DNA from: Nocardiopsis kunsanensis DSM 44524 | GTDB taxonomy: Bacteria > Actinomycetota > Actinomycetes > Streptosporangiales > Streptosporangiaceae | DNA length: 64,000 bases | Reading direction: 5' to 3' | Assembly: GCF_000340965.1 (NCBI RefSeq) | Contig: NZ_ANAY01000011.1 | Coordinates: forward strand, 62,001-126,000 | Part shown: piece by piece, positions 46,716 through 53,631 of the stretch | Layout: every line of letters starts with the position of its first letter | Position numbering within the stretch: position 1 is the first letter of the stretch | The notes under the pieces: model-generated | Told to the model about the DNA's origin: nothing | The model's database searches: none | What the model saw: the letters and a program-made list of their open reading frames with translations, nothing else | Program-made: the position numbers and the translations under genes

Positions 46716-47972
46716 CTAGAGGCGCAGGACCGGGGTGCGCCCGTCCTCGTCGTCCTGGTCAAAAACGCGGGGTGGGGCGAGGGGACCGGCGTTCGGGCCC
46801 AGCCGCGCGAAGCGCACGAGCAGCCAGGCAGTCACAGTGCCGAGCACGGCGAAGGCCGACGTGAACAGGGAGAACGAAACGGTCGCCATCAGCGGGGACA
46901 TGTCGGTCACGGCGTCGGCCGTGGTCAGGTGGTGGCGCACGGTCCAGGGTTGGCGCTCTGTCTCACGGAAGACCCAGCCGCCGACACTGGCTGCGTAGGG
47001 CAGCACCGGGACGAACGCGAGCAAGCGCAGGTGCCACCGCCACCGGCCCAGCCCGCGGAACGCCCACACCCCCGCGGAGAGCATGCCCACCAGAAGCATC
47101 AGGGCCCAGGAGAGCATCATGACCATGTCGCCGGATATGCCGAGCGCGTGAGCGGTGCTCAGTTCCCCGTAGCCCTCCTCGATCGCGGCGATCTGCTCCG
47201 CCGAGTAGGTGGTTCCGCTGCTCGGTGGATCCTGGCCGTACATGATGAATTGGAGACCACCGCTGATCACGGTGGGCAACACTGCGATCAGCAGCAGGGC
47301 CGTGCCGTGCCGGACACCCCGCTGGTACATGCCGTCGGGGTCGCAGCCCCGGCGCAGGTGGTAGGCGCTCGCTGCCGCGATGACGGCGCCGCCCAGCAGG
47401 AGCGCGGAGAAGGTCACGTGGGTGAAGGCCAGGAGGGCGGACGGGTTGGCGGCCATGGCCCCGACGTCGTCGATGACGGCCTCGCCGTCCTCGATCGAGA
47501 TGCCCGTGGGGTGTTTGAGGAAGCCGTTGGAGACCAGGACCCAGTAGGCGGAGGCGTAGGCGGTGGTCGTGACGACCAGGAAACAGCACCAGTGCGCCCA
47601 CTTGCCCATGCGGTCCCAGCCGAAGATCCACAGGCCCAAGAAGGTGGACTCGACGAAGAAGGCCCCCATGGCTTCGATCGCCAGAGGTGCTCCGAAGGCG
47701 TACCCGTACATTTCGTGCAGGCCCGACCAGTTGAGCGACAGCTGCAGTTCCATGACGATCCCGGAAAGGATCCCCATGGCGTAGTTGATGATGTACAAAC
47801 CTCCCCAGAAACGGACCGCGCGCATCCTGGGTCCGTCCCTCCGGAGAGTAGCCCTGAACTGGCCGAACAAGATGTAAGGGGCCAGGCCGAGGGTGAAGGC
47901 GACGAACATGTAGTGGACCGCTGCGGTCAGGGCGAATTGGAACCTCGCCGACAGGAGCGGGTCTTCGAACAT
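46716..47972 (-). CDS. cydA: Cytochrome bd-type oxidase subunit I (short Q-loop)
   Basis: Haem-bearing subunit, 418 residues, about nine helices. Haem ligands and key acids are visible: His20 (AAVHYMFVAFTLG), Glu100 and Glu108 (LAIEAMGAFFVEST), His185 (LAFTHVTF), probably Met283, Glu337 and the Arg340 motif. The motif usually written G-R-Q-P-W is E339-R-Q-P-W here. The quinol-binding Q-loop is almost absent: only about 16 residues lie between AAIE (262-265) and the next helix. The protein is therefore shorter than usual short-loop CydA. cydC and cydD are not present in the window. AAGG precedes the ATG by 7-8 nt. Confidence 0.85.
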   Translation of the reverse strand: MFEDPLLSARFQFALTAAVHYMFVAFTLGLAPYILFGQFRATLRRDGPRMRAVRFWGGLYIINYAMGILSGIVMELQLSLNWSGLHEMYGYAFGAPLAIEAMGAFFVESTFLGLWIFGWDRMGKWAHWCCFLVVTTTAYASAYWVLVSNGFLKHPTGISIEDGEAVIDDVGAMAANPSALLAFTHVTFSALLLGGAVIAAASAYHLRRGCDPDGMYQRGVRHGTALLLIAVLPTVISGGLQFIMYGQDPPSSGTTYSAEQIAAIEEGYGELSTAHALGISGDMVMMLSWALMLLVGMLSAGVWAFRGLGRWRWHLRLLAFVPVLPYAASVGGWVFRETERQPWTVRHHLTTADAVTDMSPLMATVSFSLFTSAFAVLGTVTAWLLVRFARLGPNAGPLAPPRVFDQDDEDGRTPVLRL

Positions 47973-48227
47973 CCTGGAGCCTTTGCAGGTGGAAACGCAT
48001 TGTCACGGGAAACCCTGACCGCGTGCATCACCCCGTGGAATCCCTCCGGAGCGGATATCGGTGCTACAACCGGGGAAGTGGGCGGTACGCCGTCCCTACC
48101 GCCGGGGATGTAGGCCGACCGGGCGTCCTCCGTCCGGCCCGTCCGTCCGGGCCCAGCAGTGGTCCCGGGTGGAGCGGCCGTGGGACGCGGTCCGGTGCCC
48201 CACGGGGCAGGTGTCGCCCCAGGGTGA
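47973..48227. other. cydA leader and intergenic region
   Basis: 255 bp. About 30 nt upstream of cydA a near-palindrome GTCA-C-GGG-AAA-CCC-TGAC (48002-48019) is seen, broken by one extra base; it may be an operator. No Rex-type site was found here. Confidence 0.35.
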
Positions 48228-48422
48228 TCACTGAGTCCTCGAACGCGATGCCAGGAACACGCCGGCGGCAATACCCACGACCGCGAGGATCACCGGCAGC
48301 CCCCGGAAATGGACCGGTCCGTCGAAGAACAGGAACCCGATGATCCCGATCACCTGGTCGAGCACCATTCCCAGAAAGAACCCGCCGACCAGCCCGAACA
48401 CGGCGCCGAGCGCCATACGCAT
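48228..48422 (-). CDS. Small two-helix membrane protein
   Basis: 64 residues: MRMALGAVFGLVGGFFLGMV, a loop with DGPVHFRG, and a second helix LPVILAVVGIAAGVFLA with a basic tail. It aligns over its length with the 71-residue protein at 43407 (same Gly-rich first helix, acidic/Pro loop and second helix), so the two are probable paralogues around the cydAB and two-component genes. The ATG at 48422 has GAGGAG 6 nt upstream. Function unknown. Confidence 0.68.
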   Translation of the reverse strand: MRMALGAVFGLVGGFFLGMVLDQVIGIIGFLFFDGPVHFRGLPVILAVVGIAAGVFLASRSRTQ

Positions 48423-49366
48423 AGAAGCTCCTCGTTCCGTTTCTTCGTTGTGGGGCGACGCTAAGAAGGAGGTTCTGCGGCGTTCAACACGCGCATGGTG
48501 CAAATGTGGCTGCTACTCGTGGTGTACACGGTGGCTACTGGGCTGCACCGGAAGATGTATCTGCTACGGGGCAGTCGATTGCCGGCGCACATCGGCACCG
48601 GAAGAACGGGGGAGACGCGGTCGATCGGTTCTCAGGTCCGATCAGCCGCTCGTGCCGGCGGGCCGGTTCCCGAACAGCGGGGTCGTAGCCGTGTGCCACA
48701 TGGGGGCGGCCGGAACCCGGCACCGTATCTCGGCGGGGGTGGCCCCGGACCCGGCGGCCAGGTCCGGACGGAGCGCGACCGCGTTCTCCCCAACAGGGTG
48801 AAGTGCTCTCGGAACTCCTGTGCCTCGTTGCTGCCTGCGTAGGGCGTGTCCGAGGGGTTCGAGCACGACAGAGGTGTTCGTGCAGTTCGCAGAGCCCCGG
48901 GGCAGCCGGGGCAGCGATGCGTTCTTGAGACGTGTGCAGCAGTGAGCGGCCGACGGACAGGGGGCAGGGTCGATGTGTGCACGCGGGGCCGTGCTCGGAC
49001 CCTGCGGTCGGCCCCCAGTCGACGCCCCACCAAGAAGTACGAGGATCACGCGCGGGCGGGCCGGGACAGGTGGCGTGTGCAGTGTTCGAGGACACACTGC
49101 CCCCGAAACCTCCCGAATCATTGACTCGGCCTCCACGAGGGGCCGGTTGTTCGCCGGACGGCTGCTTCCGTGCCGGGGGACATGCGAGGAACGGGGCGGG
49201 CCGGATCGCCCTGTATGCGGCCTGACCTACAGCGTTACCCCCTGGCGTGCACGGTGCGTGCGGCTGTGGTGTCTGCGGAAGAGGCCAAAAGGTTGCTTCG
49301 TGTTTGCGTCGCCTATCACACGCACGCAATGTGGCCCCAAACACTGTACAAGGGCCGGTCACTGAA
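48423..49366. other. Long region without a supportable gene
   Basis: About 940 bp. All frames are either antisense-like shadows or lack any recognisable product. Base composition and codon periodicity do not indicate a gene. A decayed gene or a regulatory or structural region is possible. Confidence 0.4.
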
Positions 49367-49372
49367 TACATT
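49367..49372 (+). promoter_or_regulatory. Probable -10 box of the first lysozyme-like gene
   Basis: TACATT (TANNNT) ends 6 nt before ATG 49379; no ribosome-binding site is seen, so the mRNA is probably leaderless. Confidence 0.4.
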
Positions 49373-49378
49373 GCACGT

Positions 49379-49999
49379 ATGAACTTTATCGAATCGATGC
49401 CGAAGTTTGTGTTTACAGCGACATCGAGCGTTCTGCTCACCGGCGGACTGCTCTTGGCCGGCCCGGGTGCCGCGTCCGCTGATGAGAAGGAGGAGGCCCC
49501 CAACAAGGGGTGTGCGGGCGTGGAGCTGGACGTCTCCGGCGTCTCCGGTGACTTCCCCGAGGAGGCGGAGAAGGCTGCCGACGCCCTCAATGACAAGTTG
49601 AAGCAGGACATGGCCGGCAACATGAACGCGCGGACCGCCACCTGCGCCAACGAGGTGGTCGAGGCCGCGAAGGACCGCGCCATGGGCAAGGACTCCGCCG
49701 CCATCGCGATGGCCACCACCATCGTCGAGACCCACCTGAACAACTACACCGGCGGCGACCGCGACAGCATCGGCCTGTACCAGCAGCGCGACCACTACGG
49801 CTCCTCCGAGGACCGGCTCGACGCCGGTCAGGCCACCGAGGCCTTCTACGACGAGTTGGACGTCGTTTACCCCGACGGGAGCTGGGAGGACGAGTCCCCG
49901 GGCAAGGTCGCCCAGGACGTGCAGCGCTCGGCCTACCCCGACCGTTACCACGACCAGATCGATGACGCCGAGGTCATCGTGGACCACCTCTGGTCATGA
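49379..49999 (+). CDS. Secreted lysozyme-like protein, copy 1
   Basis: 206 residues with a Sec signal peptide (hydrophobic SSVLLTGGLLLAGPGAASAD). The mature part has two cysteines and ends in a domain with IVETHLNNYTGGDRDSIGLY, QQRDHYGSSEDRLD and VAQDVQRSAYPDRYHDQIDD. The VE(S/T)-x-L and GDRDS-x-GL(F/Y)QQR plus QRSA(Y/F)PD-x-Y pattern is shared with lysozyme-like domains of many actinobacterial cell-wall hydrolases; the Glu of IVETH is the likely catalytic acid. A role in peptidoglycan turnover is inferred. It is duplicated downstream. Confidence 0.75.
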   Translation: MNFIESMPKFVFTATSSVLLTGGLLLAGPGAASADEKEEAPNKGCAGVELDVSGVSGDFPEEAEKAADALNDKLKQDMAGNMNARTATCANEVVEAAKDRAMGKDSAAIAMATTIVETHLNNYTGGDRDSIGLYQQRDHYGSSEDRLDAGQATEAFYDELDVVYPDGSWEDESPGKVAQDVQRSAYPDRYHDQIDDAEVIVDHLWS

Positions 50000-50069
50000 G
50001 CCCCTTGTAGACCTGCGGTGGTGGAGCCTGTGAACCCCGCTCTCACACGCTCCACTGCTGAAACCCCGG

Positions 50070-50097
50070 CCCCGGTTCCCGACGGAACCGGGGTCTT
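50070..50097 (+). terminator. Terminator of lysozyme-like copy 1
   Basis: 10-bp perfect stem (50070-50079 with 50084-50093), 4-nt loop, followed by TCTTT. The flanking sequence resembles that of copy 2. Confidence 0.8.
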
Positions 50098-50338
50098 TAC
50101 ATGTTCGTGGTGGGCGGCTGCCCGACGTCCGAGAGCGCGGGCCCGATCCGTGCCGCATCGAGGTGGAGCGCGGTGGTTGAGGGCTTCTTGCGCTTGTCCG
50201 GCGGGTCCATGGGCGGTCGGCGTACAGGGGAGCGGGCCCGGCAGAGTGATGCCTCTGCCGAGGTGCCCGAGAGGTTGCTCCGTCTTGGTGTTGTCCATCC
50301 CACTCCATGAAGGGGACCTAGAAGGGCAGGTCATGCCG

Positions 50339-50344
50339 TAGGTT
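50339..50344 (+). promoter_or_regulatory. Probable -10 box of the second lysozyme-like gene
   Basis: TAGGTT ends 7 nt before ATG 50352, without a ribosome site. It parallels the arrangement at the first copy, although the upstream sequences differ. Confidence 0.4.
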
Positions 50345-50351
50345 TGCGCCC

Positions 50352-50969
50352 ATGAAATTTACAGAACCGATGCAGAAATTTATGTTTACCGCGACCTCGG
50401 CCCTGGTGCTGAGTGGAGGACTCCTCCTGGCCGGGCCCGGCACCGCTGCCGCCGATGACAAGAAGGACGACGCCAGTGACGGCTGTACGGGCGTTGGGCT
50501 GAGCGTCTCCGGCGTCTCCGGTGACTTCTCCGAGAAGGCGGAGAAGGCTGCCGACGCCCTCAATGACAAGTTGAAGCAGGACATGGCCGGCAACATGAAC
50601 GCGCGGACCGCCACCTGCGCCAAGGAAGTGATCGAGGCCGCGAAGGACCGCGACATGGGCAAGGACGCCGCCGCCATCGCGATGGCCATCACCATCGTCG
50701 AGACCCACCTGAACAACTACACCGGCGGCGACCGCGACAGCGTCGGCCTCTTCCAGCAACGCAACCACTACGGTTCCTCCGAGGACCGGCTCGACGTCGG
50801 GTGGGCCACCGAGGCCTTCTTCGACGAGCTGAGCGTGGTCTACCCCGGTGACAGCTGGAAGGACGTGGCCCCCGGCGAGGTCGCCCAGGACGTGCAGCGC
50901 TCGGCCTACCCCGACCGTTACCACCACCAGATCGACGATGCCGAGGTCATCGTGGACCACCTCTGGTGA
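50352..50969 (+). CDS. Secreted lysozyme-like protein, copy 2
   Basis: 205 residues, with the same layout as the preceding copy: signal peptide (SALVLSGGLLLAGPGTAAAD), a short Asp/Lys-rich linker, then IVETHLNNYTGGDRDSVGLF, QQRNHYGSSEDRLD and DVQRSAYPDRYHHQIDDAEV. Differences are concentrated in the signal peptide, the linker and a few loops, and both frames are intact, so both copies are under selection or the duplication is recent. The function is probably cell-wall remodelling. Confidence 0.75.
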   Translation: MKFTEPMQKFMFTATSALVLSGGLLLAGPGTAAADDKKDDASDGCTGVGLSVSGVSGDFSEKAEKAADALNDKLKQDMAGNMNARTATCAKEVIEAAKDRDMGKDAAAIAMAITIVETHLNNYTGGDRDSVGLFQQRNHYGSSEDRLDVGWATEAFFDELSVVYPGDSWKDVAPGEVAQDVQRSAYPDRYHHQIDDAEVIVDHLW

Positions 50970-51059
50970 CAAGACCCCTTCTGGCGTCAAGACCTTCACA
51001 AACCTGTTGGTGGTGGAGCGTGTGAACCCCGCTCTTGCACGCTTCGCCGCTGAGACCCC

Positions 51060-51091
51060 GGTCCCGGTTCCTGATGGAGCCGGGACCTTTT
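51060..51091 (+). terminator. Terminator of lysozyme-like copy 2
   Basis: 12-bp stem (51060-51071 with 51076-51087, one G-U pair), 4-nt loop, then TTTT. It is the counterpart of the hairpin after copy 1. Confidence 0.8.
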
Positions 51092-51176
51092 CTATGTCGG
51101 AAACACCCCGTACCGGCCCGTAGGCGTCGCTGCAGGACCCGCCGTCGGCGACAGCCCCGTGGCACGCCGGAGCGGA

Positions 51177-51626
51177 TCAGGGTGTTACCGCTGCCCCGAG
51201 CAGATGGGAGGCCAGCGCCCCTGCGGTGGCGGCCAGGGTGTAACCGGCCAGGATCCACCCGGTGCGGCGGCGTGGTTTGCGGTGGGCTCCCGGGCGGCTC
51301 TGCGGTACCGGCACGGGCGGCCGCGCGGGGCGCGGGCGCGTGCGGGTCGTGGTGGGAGCGGGCCGGGCTCCGCTCGGTGTTCGCGGGCGGGGGACGGGTG
51401 GGGCCTCGGGCCGGGGTCGTGGAGGCCGGGACACCCGGTCTTCCTTCGGCAGCATCCAGGCGGGGAGTTCTCCGTGGAGCTGCCGATAGCGCACTCGGGG
51501 GTTGTCCTGCATCTGGGCGAGCATGTCCGCCTGCCGTGTGCGGGGTTCCCTGCGGCCGGTGAAACGCCGGCCGCGGGGCGCGGACAGCACCTGGCGTATG
51601 CCCGGGGACAGTGCTGCGGTGGTCAT
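51177..51626 (-). CDS. Basic Pro/Arg-rich protein with C-terminal membrane helix
   Basis: 149 residues. The N-terminal ~65 contain ALSPGIRQVLSAPRGRRFTG and a charged helix; the middle is very rich in Arg and Pro (RPPRPRPEAPPVPRPRTPSG); the end has a single hydrophobic helix (TGWILAGYTLAATAGALAS) without a charged tail. It overlaps the upstream HATPase gene by 4 nt (ATGA), so the two are coupled. No family is recognised; it may be a tail-anchored partner of the ATPase. Confidence 0.68.
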   Translation of the reverse strand: MTTAALSPGIRQVLSAPRGRRFTGRREPRTRQADMLAQMQDNPRVRYRQLHGELPAWMLPKEDRVSRPPRPRPEAPPVPRPRTPSGARPAPTTTRTRPRPARPPVPVPQSRPGAHRKPRRRTGWILAGYTLAATAGALASHLLGAAVTP

Positions 51627-52150
51627 CGCACACCTCCGCAGGCGCAGGTGGGGCGGGTGAGGTAAGTGAACTCGGCCCACAGCACGGTTCCGGGGCCGGC
51701 CGGGGTGTCGGAGAAGGGGCACGGGCAGGTGCCCCATTCGTCGGCCAGGTGGTGGATGAGGGCCAGGCCGCGTCCGGACTCGGTGGTTTCCCAGTCCTCG
51801 ACCGAGCGTCGGGGCGAGGGCACGGTCGGGCGGTGGGGGAGCGGTCCGTCGTCGATCACACACAGGCGCAGGGTGGTCTGCCGTCCCACCACGAGTGGGG
51901 TGGACAGCAGTCGGACCACGGTGCCGCCGGGGCATTGGGAGCGCGAGTGCGTGACGGCGTTGGCGAAGGCCTCGCTCGCGCACAGTTCGATGTCTTCGCG
52001 CACCTGGCGCGGGATGCCGACGAGGTGATCCAGGTCGGTGCGGAGTTCGGAGCGGAAGGCCGTGCAGGTGGACGCGGTGCCGGGGTAGGTGCGGGGTTCC
52101 CATCGCCGTCCTGGGTAGGCGGGGGTGGGGGTCGGGTGGATAATGGACAC
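51623..52150 (-). CDS. HATPase-domain regulator (RsbW/anti-sigma-like)
   Basis: 175 residues. The GHKL ATPase fold is clear: N-box ASEAFANAVTHS, then VIDDGPLPHRP and GRGLALIHHLADEWG. It has a small cysteine-rich end (CACGGVR), and CPCPFSDTPAGPGTVLWAEF before it. Such proteins, next to XRE and DUF397 genes, are a common Streptomyces-type arrangement around whiJ- and abaA-like loci and may inhibit a partner. GTG 52150 has GGAG 8 nt upstream. It is divergent from the XRE gene. Confidence 0.82.
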   Translation of the reverse strand: MSIIHPTPTPAYPGRRWEPRTYPGTASTCTAFRSELRTDLDHLVGIPRQVREDIELCASEAFANAVTHSRSQCPGGTVVRLLSTPLVVGRQTTLRLCVIDDGPLPHRPTVPSPRRSVEDWETTESGRGLALIHHLADEWGTCPCPFSDTPAGPGTVLWAEFTYLTRPTCACGGVR

Positions 52151-52192
52151 GTCGGCAGCTCCAGTTGTGGAAGACGGATCGTGCTGGCTCTG

Positions 52193-52229
52193 CTCTGGTG
52201 GGCGCTGCTATCGCCCACCAGAGTTTTTT
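52193..52229 (+). terminator. Strong plus-strand terminator without a known transcript
   Basis: A perfect 12-bp stem (52193-52204 with 52212-52223), 7-nt loop, and six T residues (52224-52229). Orientation is plus, but the only genes upstream on this strand end at 50969. The T-tract is absent on the other side. Confidence 0.8.
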
Positions 52230-52263
52230 ATGCCTGGCCAAAGTTGCTTTCGGGCAGGCGCAT
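52228..52263 (-). CDS. Possible 11-codon leader peptide
   Basis: Minus-strand ORF MRLPESNFGQA with GAGGAG 3 nt before the ATG, immediately upstream of the hairpin 52193-52223, in the presumed leader of the HATPase gene. It could be a leader peptide, but spacing is tight and chance is possible. Confidence 0.2.
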   Translation of the reverse strand: MRLPESNFGQA

Positions 52264-52399
52264 GAGCTCCTCGCTCCGTGCGGGCCGCACTGAGGCAGCG
52301 GCTGCTCGGGTACTTCAGCTGCCCTGATCAAGGAGGAGCCGCACTGGAACTGCTGGAATACTCACTGTGAACAGGAGACAGTGCCCCTGATGGAAAGTC

Positions 52400-52416
52400 A
52401 AGTGGAACTTCCACTT
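52400..52416. promoter_or_regulatory. Perfect palindrome upstream of the XRE gene
   Basis: AAGTGGAA-C-TTCCACTT, two 8-bp arms around one base. A possible -10, TAGCCT (52416-52421), overlaps its edge, and it lies 71 nt before the ATG. It is the probable operator of the XRE regulator itself. Confidence 0.6.
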
Positions 52417-52486
52417 AGCCTGGCCTCAGGTGACAGAAGAGATTCGTGAAAGCGCAAAAAGCGGACTATATGGACGGAGGTGGGTC

Positions 52487-53530
52487 ATGGTAGCGCCAGG
52501 GCCTCGGGTGCTACGGCTTCAACTGGGGCGTGAGATCCGGCGGCTCAGGGAAGGTGCCGTCCTCTCTCGGGAGGAGCTCGCCAAGACTCTGAGCTGCGGA
52601 ACGTCCAAAATCAGCAAGATCGAACTCGGCTACAGCACGCTGAACGCCAACGAGAGCAACAAGCTCGTCAAGCTCTTCGGGCTGGATGGAGACGAGGCGC
52701 GAGTTTTCCGGGACTTGGCTGCTTCTGCACGAAAGAGGGGATCCTACGGCAAGGTCCTCGACTTCGCCCGTGGCTACGTCAGCATGGAAGCTGACGCATC
52801 GGATTTGAAGATCTTCTATGAGGAGCTCATACCCGCGCTGTTCCAGACCCAGGACTATGCCCAGGCTGTATGTTCAACCTCCGTCACCATCGCTCCGGCT
52901 GATATCGAGCATGTGGTGCAGGGGCGTATGAGCCGTGGTGCTGTACTCACTCAGGATGATCCACCCCGTGTGTCGTTGATCCTGGGGGAAGGGGCTTTGC
53001 ACCGGACTGTAGGCGGGCAGAGCGCTCTGCGTGAACAGCTGCAGCATCTCTGTCGTCTGGCACAAGAACCACACATCGATCTTCAGGTTCTTCCTTATTC
53101 AGCAGGTGAGCACGCTGCGATGGGCGCTGGGTTCACCCTGCTTCGGCTGGACGAGGTGGAGGCGACCTACGTCTACCTGGAGGACCTCACCAGCTCTGAC
53201 TTCTGGGACCGCCCTCAGCACACGGGTGTCTACGAGTTGGTCTTCAACAAGCTGCAGGTGGCCGCGCTCGGTAAGCGTGAGAGCATGAACCTCATCGAGA
53301 AGCGCATCAATGAACTAGACGAGGGGGGCTCGCTGATGTCTCAGCAGAACCGGACGTCAGCAGCTTGGCACACGAGTAGCTACAGCTCTGGAGCCAACAA
53401 CTGTGTCGAGGTCGCGGAAGGGCCGGTCACCGGGGTCCGTGACACCAAGCATCGTGAGCTCGGCTCGCTGCACTTCTCCGCTGCCGAGTGGCGCGCGTTT
53501 CTGAGCACCGCCACGACCGTCTCCCGCTGA
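52487..53530 (+). CDS. XRE-DUF5753 regulator fused to DUF397
   Basis: 347 residues in one frame. Residues ~5-65 are the XRE helix-turn-helix (LGREIRRLREGAVLSREELA, SCGTSKISKIELGYSTLNAN); ~75-280 the DUF5753 domain (FYEELIPALFQTQDYAQAVC, LYRTVG-type region, DFWDRPQHTGVYELVFNKLQ). From the internal Met at 53336 a full DUF397 follows (AAWHTSSYSSGANNCVEVAE, FSAAEWRAFLS). These are normally two adjacent genes. GAGGGGGG before the internal ATG could still start a separate DUF397 protein. I start at ATG 52487, 6 nt after GGAGG, not at 52430. Such WhiJ-type proteins regulate development or antibiotic production. Confidence 0.85.
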   Translation: MVAPGPRVLRLQLGREIRRLREGAVLSREELAKTLSCGTSKISKIELGYSTLNANESNKLVKLFGLDGDEARVFRDLAASARKRGSYGKVLDFARGYVSMEADASDLKIFYEELIPALFQTQDYAQAVCSTSVTIAPADIEHVVQGRMSRGAVLTQDDPPRVSLILGEGALHRTVGGQSALREQLQHLCRLAQEPHIDLQVLPYSAGEHAAMGAGFTLLRLDEVEATYVYLEDLTSSDFWDRPQHTGVYELVFNKLQVAALGKRESMNLIEKRINELDEGGSLMSQQNRTSAAWHTSSYSSGANNCVEVAEGPVTGVRDTKHRELGSLHFSAAEWRAFLSTATTVSR

Positions 53531-53631
53531 GCCTCCCGGGCGCGCGGGCACCAGTACTCGCGTACTCAGACCGTCCGGGAGCGGAAACGGCCGTCCCCGG
53601 TGGGGCAGCTTGAGGCCGCCCCCGACCATGG

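Larger units (their letters stand above)
49379..51091 (+). repeat. Tandem duplication of gene plus terminator
   Basis: Two units of about 720-740 bp, 49379-50097 and 50352-51091, each with a signal-peptide gene and a similar 3' flank with a terminator. An 88-bp stretch is identical between 49563-49650 and 50536-50623. Spacing between start codons is 973 bp. Confidence 0.85.

Noticed and set aside
48002-48019. Rex operator upstream of cydA
   Set aside because: The near-palindrome does not have the TTGTGAA/TTCACAA arms that define Rex sites.
48535-49743. Minus-strand open frame of about 400 codons
   Set aside because: It runs antisense through the first lysozyme-like gene and its codons show shadow composition; no domain is recognisable.
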